Shown piece after piece: positions 17,353 to 25,583 of a stretch of DNA of 64,000 nucleotides. Positions within the stretch are counted from its first letter, which is position 1; each line of letters begins with the position of its first letter. The position numbers were made by a program, and so were the translations under genes. Location: the NCBI GenBank assembly GCA_903904815.1, contig CAIVDU010000096.1:1-64000 (forward strand). Direction: 5' to 3'. The notes beneath the pieces were generated by a model. The model ran no database searches, had not been told where the DNA came from, and was given only the letters and a program-made list of their open reading frames with translations. The DNA comes from an uncultured Armatimonadota bacterium (GTDB lineage Bacteria; Armatimonadota; Fimbriimonadia; Fimbriimonadales; Fimbriimonadaceae).

Positions 17353-18222
17353 ATGCCTCTGAGGCCCACCATCTCTTTTAGGGTCGGGGTATCCTACGAC
17401 GTCTTGAGCAACCGAGCCAGCACGTCCGGCGGCGCGTTTTTGCAGTGCTCGAACTGCAAGAAGATTATCTTCTCCGTGGACTTCGAGCAGAACTTGCATG
17501 TCTGCCCGTATTGCGGACATCACCACCGACTTTCTGCCAGACATCGTTTGGCAATTACGGTGGACGCCGATACATTCGTCGAGCACGATGCCGATCTCCG
17601 ATCCGGCGATCCCCTCATCTTTCCCGACTATCCGGAAAAACTGTCGGCAGCCGAGACCAAGACGGGTGTTCACGACGCTATCGTGACGGGACTTGCCGAG
17701 ATTGAGTCGCTGCCGGTGAGCATTGCCGTTTCCGACTTCTCCTTCATGGGTGGCTCGATGGGATCTGTCAACGGTGAGAAAATCACCCGGACCCTGGAAA
17801 GAGCCGCCGAAAAGGGGATTCCTGCCGTGATCTTCTGTGCCTCGGGTGGCGCCCGAATGCAGGAGGGACTGCTCTCCCTGATGCAGATGGCCAAAACAAC
17901 CGCCGCCGTCGAACGGTGCCGTGACGCGGGCGTTCCCTACATCTCGATCTTCACCGATCCGACGATGGCGGGCGTCCTTGCGAGCTACGCAAGCGTTGCC
18001 GACGTGATTTTGGCCGAGCCGAAGTCACTTATAGGATTCGCAGGCGCTCGGGTCAGCAAACAGGCCGGAGTCAGCAAAGTCCCCGACGATTTTCAGACCG
18101 CCGAGTTCGTGCATAGCCACGGAATGTTGGATCGCATCGTTCACCGTAAAGAGATGCGTTCGACACTCGCAACCCTTGTTCGGATCCTCGGCAGCGGAGC
18201 GCGCCAGAAGGGTTCCTCCTAA
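17353..18222 (+). CDS. accD: Acetyl-CoA carboxylase carboxyltransferase subunit beta
   Basis: Carboxyltransferase half that, with AccA, moves the carboxyl group from biotin to acetyl-CoA to make malonyl-CoA. The N-terminal zinc ribbon is present as Cys32, Cys35, Cys51 and Cys54. The crotonase-like core shows SDFSFMGGSMGSVNGEKI and CASGGARMQEGLLSLMQM, which form the CoA-binding oxyanion region. The 289-aa length is typical. It is followed after 11 bp by accA. The divergent upstream gene is pafA, with 80 bp between. Confidence 0.96.
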   Translation: MPLRPTISFRVGVSYDVLSNRASTSGGAFLQCSNCKKIIFSVDFEQNLHVCPYCGHHHRLSARHRLAITVDADTFVEHDADLRSGDPLIFPDYPEKLSAAETKTGVHDAIVTGLAEIESLPVSIAVSDFSFMGGSMGSVNGEKITRTLERAAEKGIPAVIFCASGGARMQEGLLSLMQMAKTTAAVERCRDAGVPYISIFTDPTMAGVLASYASVADVILAEPKSLIGFAGARVSKQAGVSKVPDDFQTAEFVHSHGMLDRIVHRKEMRSTLATLVRILGSGARQKGSS

Positions 18223-18233
18223 GAATTTAAATC

Positions 18234-19205
18234 ATGGCGAAGGATCATAACGAATGGGAGCGTCCGCTCCGCGAGCTTGAAGAGAACCTCCAAAAGCTCC
18301 GTGAGTTGGCCAAGAAAGAGCAGGATTCGGACAAACGATCCAGCCTGTCTGATCGCATCCAGGATTTCGAGGCGAGACGAGATCGGTACATCGACGTCAT
18401 GTACTCGAACCTGGGCCCCTGGGAAAAGGTGCTGGTTGCACGAGCCCAGAAGCGACCCTATACGCTCGATTACATCCAAGCGCTGTTTAACGACTTCGTT
18501 GAGTTGGAAGGAGACCGAAGGTTCGGCGCCGACCATGCCATTGTGGGAGGACCTGCGACCTACGACGGCCGCCCCGTGATGGTTGTCGGGCATCAGAAAG
18601 GCCGAAACATTCAGGACCGCCAGTACCGAAACTTTGGAATGGCGAAACCCGAAGGTTATCGCAAGGCTATTCGCCTCTTCGAAATGGCCGAGCGATTCCG
18701 ACTTCCGGTGATCACCTTCGTCGATACTCCGGCTGCTGACCCCGGCGTGGAAAGCGAGTCTAGGGGAATTTCTGAAGCGATTGCCGCTTCCATGCTCAAA
18801 ATGTTCGAACTGACCGTTCCTACCGTCTCCGTCATCATCGGCGAAGGCGGAAGCGGTGGAGCCATCGGCATCGCAACATCAAATCGGGTTCTGATGCTTG
18901 AGCACTCGGTCTACTCCGTCATTCCTCCTGAAGGGTGCGCGGCTATTCTCTGGCGAATGCCCGAGCGAGGGGCTGACGCAGCGAAGGCGCTTAAGTTGAC
19001 CGCCCAATCCGCACTGGAATACGGCCTGATCGACGAGATCATCACCGAACCCAAGGGAGGAGCTCATCGAGACCTGGTTGAGGTCTCGCAGGCAGTTAAG
19101 GCCTCGGTCGACCGACACCTCGAAGCCCTCCTCACGCTGAGCCCCACGGCCGTAAAGACCGATCGCTACGACAAGTTCCGGGCGATGGGCAATGTCCTTG
19201 GCTAG
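18234..19205 (+). CDS. accA: Acetyl-CoA carboxylase carboxyltransferase subunit alpha
   Basis: Partner of AccD in the carboxyltransferase. The N-terminal helical region (WERPLRELEENLQKLRELA) is followed by the carboxylase core with DRQYRNFGMAKPEGYRKAI, FVDTPAADPGVESESRG and GEGGSGGAIGIATSNRVLML. 323 aa, normal length. Its stop codon lies inside a perfect inverted repeat that also contains the stop codon of the convergent gene. Confidence 0.96.
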   Translation: MAKDHNEWERPLRELEENLQKLRELAKKEQDSDKRSSLSDRIQDFEARRDRYIDVMYSNLGPWEKVLVARAQKRPYTLDYIQALFNDFVELEGDRRFGADHAIVGGPATYDGRPVMVVGHQKGRNIQDRQYRNFGMAKPEGYRKAIRLFEMAERFRLPVITFVDTPAADPGVESESRGISEAIAASMLKMFELTVPTVSVIIGEGGSGGAIGIATSNRVLMLEHSVYSVIPPEGCAAILWRMPERGADAAKALKLTAQSALEYGLIDEIITEPKGGAHRDLVEVSQAVKASVDRHLEALLTLSPTAVKTDRYDKFRAMGNVLG

Positions 19206-19225
19206 CCGCTTATCCGGCTAGCCAA
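19198..19225. terminator. Perfect 10-bp palindrome shared by two convergent stop codons
   Basis: TTGGCTAGCC at 19198-19207 and GGCTAGCCAA at 19216-19225 are exact complements around an 8-nt loop. accA ends at 19205 and the convergent gene ends at 19218, so each gene's last glycine codon and TAG lie in an arm. There is no U-tract, so it may act as a bidirectional stabiliser or a weak terminator. Confidence 0.6.
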
Positions 19226-20327
19226 TCGTGACGTGGATCCGAGACTTTTGTGGCGCCTTTGGCTTGGCCACTGTCTCATCGAGAGCCTTTAGTTGGTCGT
19301 CGATCTCCCTCACCTGGGGCGCCTCCGGCAAGAACTGAACCAAAAGTTTCTCGCGTTGCGCTTTGAGATCGGCAATCCTCAGAGCCAGCTCTTTGGAGGC
19401 TCCCTGTTCGGATGGAGGCGTGGGAGTTTCGACCGAAATATCCCCAGACGACTTGAGCGCCAAGCGGATCTGGGATACGAGTTTCGGCGCCTTCAGGCTG
19501 TCGATCGATGCATTGACCGTTCGGATTTCGGACGGGCCAGACGCCGAGTCCACATGACCTCCTGCCTGAGCAATTAGCTTTCGAATCTGGGTTTCCAACT
19601 CTGCAACTCTTTTCGGGGCAACGCCCTGATTTTTAGTGACCGAGAATGTTTCATCCCCCGGAAATTTGCCGGAGTCACTCGGCAGAATCTGACGAGGGAT
19701 GGCGGGCAGGGCGTAATAGTCTTTGTCATTCCGTGGAGCCAAACCACCTTTTGTCTCCGCCCGAAGCGCTTGATTCTCTCTCTTAAGGTCTTCAAGCTGT
19801 TTCTGAGCTGATTTCAGTTGATCCTGCACGGACATAAACTTCGGAGCGCCGTTGGCGGCGCCCTGCGAACGGTTGACAGGTACTTGTGCACGAGCGGAGA
19901 ATCCAGGGCTTGGAACAGACTTCATGGCCGGACTCGCTGCGAGCGGGGCTTGAAGAGACATCCTTCGAGAAACTAAACTCGACTTGGCCGACATTTTGGC
20001 CTGGGAGAACATGGGCGGTATGGTGAAAAGTCCGGCCAAGACGGCTGCCAAACCAAGCCCCAGGGAGTAGCCCAGCCAGGGACGCCGCTTCGGGGGAACA
20101 GTCACGTGGACAGCTCTGTTTCCACTGAGCGCGTTAAGGGTCTGTTCAAGGCCCTGCACTTCGTATTCCCGCTTGATGCCGGTTAGGGCTGCGCTGACGA
20201 ATTTAAGATCATCGAGTTCCTTTTCAATGGCGGGGTCTTGAGCCGCCGCATCTTGGATCTTTTGAGCCTGGCTCTTGGGCAGTTCGCCGTCCAGGTAGGC
20301 CTTGAGGTCTTCTTTAAATTCCATCAT
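19218..20327 (-). CDS. Membrane-anchored anti-sigma-type protein with coiled coils
   Basis: 369 aa, encoded directly after an ECF sigma factor with a 4-bp overlap, the classic arrangement for an anti-sigma factor. The N-terminal 60 residues (FKEDLKAYLDGELPKSQAQKI) resemble the sigma-binding domain but lack the zinc HxxxCxxC motif. One membrane segment (WLGYSLGLGLAAVLAGLFTI) is near residues 84-105. The outer part has two predicted coiled coils (around 165-195 and 310-345) and resembles DUF4349-type sensor domains. Function as the regulator of the adjacent sigma factor is inference from position and layout. Confidence 0.7.
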   Translation of the reverse strand: MMEFKEDLKAYLDGELPKSQAQKIQDAAAQDPAIEKELDDLKFVSAALTGIKREYEVQGLEQTLNALSGNRAVHVTVPPKRRPWLGYSLGLGLAAVLAGLFTIPPMFSQAKMSAKSSLVSRRMSLQAPLAASPAMKSVPSPGFSARAQVPVNRSQGAANGAPKFMSVQDQLKSAQKQLEDLKRENQALRAETKGGLAPRNDKDYYALPAIPRQILPSDSGKFPGDETFSVTKNQGVAPKRVAELETQIRKLIAQAGGHVDSASGPSEIRTVNASIDSLKAPKLVSQIRLALKSSGDISVETPTPPSEQGASKELALRIADLKAQREKLLVQFLPEAPQVREIDDQLKALDETVAKPKAPQKSRIHVTIG

Positions 20328-20845
20328 GCCCCTCCTTTCGAGGACGCCAATGCCCTTCTCAGATTCAGGAATGCGTGATGCAGTCTCGATTTCACCGTTC
20401 CCACCGGGATGCCAAGCACCTCGGCTGCCTCTTCGTAAGTTAATCCTTCCATTTCGTGAAGAAGAACCACGTCGCGATGCTCATCCGACAGTTCTTCCAA
20501 AGCCTTTCGCAAGATCTCACGGTTAACGATGGCTTCCTCACCCTCGCCACCAGACGATACGTCCAATGCATATTCCAACGCCGAACATTCAAGTCCTTGT
20601 TTCCGGATTGCCCGACGACACTCGTTTTGAGCTACGCCGAACAGCCAGGTTCGAACGGACGATTCACCGCGAAATTTGGAAATGACCCGCTGGACCGTGA
20701 GGAATGTCTCTTGCGCAACATCCGCGGCCCGGTCAGGACCCACCCGGCGGGCGCAGAATCGGTACACCGCATCGTAGTGCTCACGTGCGATTTCCCGAAT
20801 GTCGAGCCTCTCGTGACCCGACGCCGCGTTTCCTGCCAAGTGCAT
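20324..20845 (-). CDS. ECF-type RNA polymerase sigma factor
   Basis: 173-aa group 4 sigma-70 factor. Region 2 spans REHYDAVYRFCARRVG to TFLTVQRVISKFRGESSVRTWLFGVA with the conserved Trp-Leu; region 4 spans LEELSDEHRDVVLLHEMEGLTYEEAAEVLGIPVGTVKSRLHHA, a standard helix-turn-helix. Its stop overlaps the start of the putative anti-sigma gene. The regulon is unknown; no other gene here shows an obvious matching promoter pair. Confidence 0.92.
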   Translation of the reverse strand: MHLAGNAASGHERLDIREIAREHYDAVYRFCARRVGPDRAADVAQETFLTVQRVISKFRGESSVRTWLFGVAQNECRRAIRKQGLECSALEYALDVSSGGEGEEAIVNREILRKALEELSDEHRDVVLLHEMEGLTYEEAAEVLGIPVGTVKSRLHHAFLNLRRALASSKGGA

Positions 20846-20924
20846 TCCGTTTATCGTCCTTAATGTGTGCCGAAATCCGGCTCAACTGTTCAAATCAATC
20901 GCAACACCCGGCAATTTCCCGATC

Positions 20925-21992
20925 TTAACCGCTCAACCCCAGGGCGGCAAGCACTCCGGAGTCGGCCGACCGGACTCCCGGAGCGCCCGAATAGACGCCT
21001 CGTGCTCCCACGTATTCTGACAAGGTCCAACCGATCCCGGCGTCGTTAAGTGCCCCTTTTAGGTCTTGAAAGTATTTCGCGCGGTTAGAAGCCGTCACTT
21101 TCTGGGAAACCCCGAACCCATCGCAGAGAACTCGGACCTTTTGGGACCGAGACCAATCTCCTATCGGTCGCATCGTTTCCGAGAGCTTGGTTGAATCCCA
21201 TCGCTCCCGCCCATACTGCATCGCCCAGTCCTTCTGGCTGTCACTTAGGTTGGAGATCAAGGGAACGATATCTCCAACCGTCGCCGGATAGGGGAGGGTT
21301 ACCTTATCGGCTTCTTGGAGCGGAGAATCGGCAAGCCACTGTCCGGTAAAGGAAGTTGGTTCGAAATATTGGAACGCGTAAACCAGGTTTCGGTCATCCA
21401 ACGGCGGGAAAGCCAACAGGTCATTCGGACCATCTTTTCCGCCTGCCCTAACAATGAGCGTGTGCCGAGGCATGTTCTGACGGATCGAGGAAACCCAACT
21501 CCCCTCCACGATTTGCCACGCGTCGGCATCCATATTAAGAGGTTCTGAGCAGAGTTCCAGGAACGTCGTGTTGACGTCGGTGTTGCCCAGCAGGCCAGCC
21601 AGTCGTCCAAGGGTGGAAGCGGCTGTCCCAAAGTCCTTCCGGTGCAATCGGGGAGCAACGATAACCGACAATCCCACCTGGCGCGCGTCCTCGATGGTTC
21701 TCAGGAGCACCGAAACTCGGCCTGCATCGACCGTATCCGGATTGGTCGTCGAGTTTAACTCATTCGGAGAAAAGACTAATCGAATGCAACGAAAACCCGC
21801 GTCTGCCAACTGCTTTTCGTCGGTCTCGGTCAGCGTCGGATCGACTCCTCCGCGCTGTCCCTTCGAGACCGGCGCCAATTGGAATTCCACACTGATCCCC
21901 ATGGACATCGCCTGAAATCGATCTATCGGAACTTGACTTGATTGGCGAGACATACTGAGAAGGAGTGCAATCGCAGAAGTCACGAATGTCAT
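20925..21992 (-). CDS. GH5-like (cellulase-fold) secreted protein, probably catalytically altered
   Basis: 355 aa with an N-terminal signal (FVTSAIALLLSMS) and a TIM-barrel pattern of family 5 glycosidases: GISVEFQ, LADAGFRCIRLVFSP, and the beta-4 end LELCSEPLNM, where active enzymes have NEP. At the beta-7 strand the usual GEFG nucleophile motif reads CDGFGVS, so the nucleophile Glu is replaced by Gly. Residues such as WTLSEY near the C-terminus also fit the fold. I infer a carbohydrate-binding or inactive homologue rather than a working glucanase. It stands alone, diverging from menA. Confidence 0.65.
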   Translation of the reverse strand: MTFVTSAIALLLSMSRQSSQVPIDRFQAMSMGISVEFQLAPVSKGQRGGVDPTLTETDEKQLADAGFRCIRLVFSPNELNSTTNPDTVDAGRVSVLLRTIEDARQVGLSVIVAPRLHRKDFGTAASTLGRLAGLLGNTDVNTTFLELCSEPLNMDADAWQIVEGSWVSSIRQNMPRHTLIVRAGGKDGPNDLLAFPPLDDRNLVYAFQYFEPTSFTGQWLADSPLQEADKVTLPYPATVGDIVPLISNLSDSQKDWAMQYGRERWDSTKLSETMRPIGDWSRSQKVRVLCDGFGVSQKVTASNRAKYFQDLKGALNDAGIGWTLSEYVGARGVYSGAPGVRSADSGVLAALGLSG

Positions 21993-22045
21993 TTTGACTT
22001 TAGACGTACCAGGCTGCCCAGTGGGACAGTGGTAAATTTAAGTGA

Positions 22046-22927
22046 GTGGCAACTATTAACAGTTGGGTACTCGCCTCTCGCCCTCGCACCCTACCCGCAG
22101 CTACCGTCCCGGTGTTGGTAGGGACAGCAGCCGCCTTTGCCGCACACAAGTTTTCGGTCCTTCCCGCCTTGGCAGCGTTGCTTGGCGCACTTCTGATTCA
22201 GATCGGCGCCAACTTCGCCAACGACGTTTTTGACTTCAAGAAAGGCGCGGATACCGCCGAACGACTCGGACCGACCAGGGCAACCCAGGCGGGGCTGATC
22301 ACTCCCCGCGAAATGTTTTTTGGGATGGGAATCGTTTTTGGGCTCGCCGTCTGCGTCGGCCTTTATCTTCTCGCGGTGGGTGGTTGGCCAATTGTGGCGA
22401 TCGGCATTGCCTCGATTCTCTCCGCGATGGCTTACACGGGTGGCCCATATCCCCTCGGTTACCACGGGCTAGGAGATCTGTTCGTCTTCATATTTTTCGG
22501 ACTCGTCGCCGTTTGTGGAACGTATTACGTTCAGGCCCATTCCCTTTCGCCGGTGGCCTGGCTCGCCTCCCTCCCGGTGGGTTTCTTAGCCGTCGCCATT
22601 TTAGTGGTGAACAATCTCCGAGACATCGGGACAGACACGAAGGCCGGAAAGAGAACCCTTGCCGTTCGACTCGGACGCAAAGGAGCCGAACTTCAATACG
22701 CGTTGATGCTCCTGGCCTCGTATATCACACCCATCGGCATGGTTCTGTTTCGAATCGCCAGTCCAGCGGTCCTTTTGTCGCTCCTGACCATCCCGGTTGG
22801 ACTCGGTCTCTTCAAGCGGGTCCGAACTCAGGAAGGAAGGGCCTTGAACCCGGTCCTGGGAGAGACTGCGAGGTTGGAACTGATTTTCGGAGTCGTCTTT
22901 GCGGTCGGCCTGGCGTTGGGCGGCTAG
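22046..22927 (+). CDS. menA: 1,4-dihydroxy-2-naphthoate polyprenyltransferase
   Basis: UbiA-superfamily integral membrane prenyltransferase that joins a polyprenyl chain to DHNA in menaquinone synthesis. [17 protein letters not shown] at the N-terminus and the first Asp-rich motif [14 protein letters not shown] are MenA-type; the second is [20 protein letters not shown]. About eight membrane segments, 293 aa. The start is GTG 22046. No other men genes are nearby. It implies menaquinone-based respiration. Confidence 0.92.
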   Translation: MATINSWVLASRPRTLPAATVPVLVGTAAAFAAHKFSVLPALAALLGALLIQIGANFANDVFDFKKGADTAERLGPTRATQAGLITPREMFFGMGIVFGLAVCVGLYLLAVGGWPIVAIGIASILSAMAYTGGPYPLGYHGLGDLFVFIFFGLVAVCGTYYVQAHSLSPVAWLASLPVGFLAVAILVVNNLRDIGTDTKAGKRTLAVRLGRKGAELQYALMLLASYITPIGMVLFRIASPAVLLSLLTIPVGLGLFKRVRTQEGRALNPVLGETARLELIFGVVFAVGLALGG

Positions 22928-23016
22928 GCTGGCGCTAATCGTTGGTAGATTACAGGGAACACGTGTTGGGTGCTCAAAACCGGGAGTAAGAATTGGTGTC
23001 CCAAAGACCCGCTCCG

Positions 23017-23047
23017 GCTGCAAACTGCTCGCGGCAAACTGCAAGCC
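23017..23047 (-). repeat. Short heptad repeat (TTNGCRG type)
   Basis: On the minus strand this intergenic stretch reads TTTGCCG CGAGCAG TTTGCAG and has GGCTTGCAG at its other end, the same 7-bp unit pattern found at 73-283 and 42119-44275. It lies in the 184-bp gap between menA and the convergent regulator gene. Confidence 0.55.
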
Positions 23048-23111
23048 TTCATATCCTCTGCCGTGGGTGTACGCCAATTGGCGCTGGACGCTCATTCCGA
23101 AAGGTTTGGAC

Positions 23112-25577
23112 TCATCTTGGCGGAAGACTCGGCTTGGTGGCTAACTGCTGAATTCTCGTAACTAGCTCATCTCGACGTCCAAGCAGCTCATCGTCATCGG
23201 CAAAGATGAGTTCTCCGATGGTGCGCAAGGTTGAGTCCGCTTCGATCAATTGGCAGACACAGATTTGCACCTCGGCCATGAATAAGAGGGCCCGAACGCG
23301 ATTCCGAGTCTCATTTGCGATGCCAAAGGCCCTTACCGAAGAGCGGGCAAACGCTAGTGACTCTTCAAGGCGACCTGACTCTAGACTTGCTCGCGCGGAC
23401 TCGAGGTCATATTCGCCAACCGAGTTGTAGATTCGACGATCTTCGGCAAACTCCCTTGAGCGACTCTTGCGAAGCTCGCTCGACTCGGTACGTCCAAGCT
23501 TTCGCTCAGCATGAATCATAAAGCAGTCCATCCAATGCGCCTGTAAAGGCAGTCCCGCAGACGATGCGATGTCGGCGCAGGTCTGGAACGCTTTTAGACT
23601 TGCTTCGTAGTTCCCGGCTGCATACTGAAGGGAACCGATTGTTTCCCAGCCGCCGATTGAGTCGATCAAACCGAATTCAATACCAAACTCGATCTCAGCA
23701 GTGACGGCGTCGACTCCCCTTTCTGGCACCGATACATAGAGGTCGCCGAGGCGAAAGAACGCCTGCACCGGCGGGCTCATCTTGTCCCGGTGAAGTTTTG
23801 CCGCCGATTGCATGTTGACTATTGCCTGTTCAAACCTCCTGCGGGCTGCGGTCTGTCTCAGCGCTGGTACGAGTTTGGTCATTCCAAGCATGGATCTACT
23901 AAGCAGCTCCATGTCTGAGGGCAAAGCTTGCAATGCAAACAGGAGGTTTTCGCTTTCATCGTTCAGCCAATTTAGCCATTCGGCCTGTTCGCTTTCAAAG
24001 GCTTCACGGCTCGCCACCCTCATCAGTTCGAGACAACTGCGCCAAAGCATTCGGCGGATCCGCTTGACCGCTTCCGGCTCCGATGTGTGGATAACAGACT
24101 CGCGGAGTGCCTGCAGCATCACATGACGGGGTCCGGCCTTCCCGCAAACCCGGTAGATCAATGATCGCTCTGCAAGGGCTTTGACATACCACGGCCAGTC
24201 TGGTCCAAGCAATGCATCCGCAAGCCGCTCACCCATCCCACCCCGACAAACGGCGAAGGAGAGCAGTGCATTGGTTTCACAGATTGAGAGATCCTGAGTC
24301 ACGCGAGAAACGCTCTGTTTCAGAGACCGCCCGCCCCGGGACTCATCCTCAACGAGGAGACCAGAGTCTCGAGACAATCGTTCTCGCAGTGTCTCTGGGC
24401 TGAGGACGCCGAGCCATCCTGCGACAACCTCGAGCGCCAGCGGGAGCCCCTCGAGCCGGTGGGCCATCGCGGATAGGGTGGAACTGTGAGCGTCTAGTTC
24501 GAACTCATCGATTCCGTCACGAAGTGCAAAGCTTCGCAGTAGCCGAGTTGCCGGGGAATCAACTGAACCGGATGGCAACCCTTGTAGTTTCACGGTGCCC
24601 GATCCGTCGTTAGGGATCGTTCTCGCCGTGCAGATCAGCCTCAACCGCGGCACCGCCGCATAAAGGTCCTCGATCCAAGCACGCATGTCGTCGGGGGCTT
24701 GGTCAATGTCATCGACCGCGATCACGGGCGAATGAAACCCACGCAAGAGTGTCGTAGCTCTCTTGGTCAGAGCTGATTCACTCGCTGCCCCAAGACTATC
24801 GCAAAGACGATCTATCCAGTTCGCTTCATAGGCTTGTGAGGTTGAGATTCCAATGACTGCGTCGAATGAGGCGTTAGAATTACTGCACCAAGCCGCCAAG
24901 AGCCGGGTCTTCCCGACTCCCGGAGGCCCTACAATGCACAGGCTCCGGGAGTCTCCGAAACGTAACCACTTGTCAATGATCTCGAGCTCGCGTTCACGCC
25001 CGAGTACGAGAACGTCTGAGGGCCTGAATTCATCGATCATGCGAAACGCAATCGATCGGCTCTCATGACGTGCGACCTCATCGGCCCATGTTGCCCTTCG
25101 GCCGGACCAAGTCCGGCGTTCCGCATCCGCCCATGGTCCCTCAATTCCGGCGAGGAGACTCTCGCTGGTGTGCTCCATTAGCTGCACCAATGCGTCAATT
25201 CTCGCCTGCCCGGATAATAGCGACAGCCACCGAACTCGCTCTGCGAGTTCGCGAACGTCAACCCGAATAAGGTCGAAACAGAACTCAAGTTCGTGCTTGC
25301 CCCTGGACTGCAACGGTAGCCCGGGCACCTCCCTCCGCGCCATGGCAAGCGTCTGCTTCAGCCGATTTCTGGAGGAAACCGGGTCAGCCTCTGGCCATAA
25401 TTCCGAGGCTATTTCTTCCCGGTGGGCAACCGCGTTCCGTCGCAGTGCAAGCAGAGCCAACATCTCCACGACTTTTTTGGAGGCTGGCTTGAAGCTGACA
25501 CCGTCAGGACTTGTGATGGTGATCCGTCCCCAAAGCGATATGCGCCACAAACACTCTTCGCTTGAGGACCCGTTCAT
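23112..25577 (-). CDS. SARP/BTAD-like transcriptional regulator with NB-ARC-type ATPase
   Basis: 821-aa regulator of the AfsR/LuxR-like STAND class. The N-terminal part (LWRISLWGRITITSPDG, then a winged-helix-like PASKKVVEMLALLALRR and AVAHREEIASELWPEADP) is the SARP DNA-binding form. A bacterial transcriptional activator helical part follows. The NTPase domain has Walker A GPPGVGKTRLLAAW near residue 215 and Walker B VIAVDDIDQAP. The C-terminal 350 residues look like TPR-type helical repeats (AAGNYEASLKAFQTCADIAS). It ends a minus-strand pair, starting 7 bp after the PEP-CTERM gene, so it may be cotranscribed with, and control, that gene. Confidence 0.85.
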   Translation of the reverse strand: MNGSSSEECLWRISLWGRITITSPDGVSFKPASKKVVEMLALLALRRNAVAHREEIASELWPEADPVSSRNRLKQTLAMARREVPGLPLQSRGKHELEFCFDLIRVDVRELAERVRWLSLLSGQARIDALVQLMEHTSESLLAGIEGPWADAERRTWSGRRATWADEVARHESRSIAFRMIDEFRPSDVLVLGRERELEIIDKWLRFGDSRSLCIVGPPGVGKTRLLAAWCSNSNASFDAVIGISTSQAYEANWIDRLCDSLGAASESALTKRATTLLRGFHSPVIAVDDIDQAPDDMRAWIEDLYAAVPRLRLICTARTIPNDGSGTVKLQGLPSGSVDSPATRLLRSFALRDGIDEFELDAHSSTLSAMAHRLEGLPLALEVVAGWLGVLSPETLRERLSRDSGLLVEDESRGGRSLKQSVSRVTQDLSICETNALLSFAVCRGGMGERLADALLGPDWPWYVKALAERSLIYRVCGKAGPRHVMLQALRESVIHTSEPEAVKRIRRMLWRSCLELMRVASREAFESEQAEWLNWLNDESENLLFALQALPSDMELLSRSMLGMTKLVPALRQTAARRRFEQAIVNMQSAAKLHRDKMSPPVQAFFRLGDLYVSVPERGVDAVTAEIEFGIEFGLIDSIGGWETIGSLQYAAGNYEASLKAFQTCADIASSAGLPLQAHWMDCFMIHAERKLGRTESSELRKSRSREFAEDRRIYNSVGEYDLESARASLESGRLEESLAFARSSVRAFGIANETRNRVRALLFMAEVQICVCQLIEADSTLRTIGELIFADDDELLGRRDELVTRIQQLATKPSLPPR

Positions 25578-25583
25578 CGGTGG

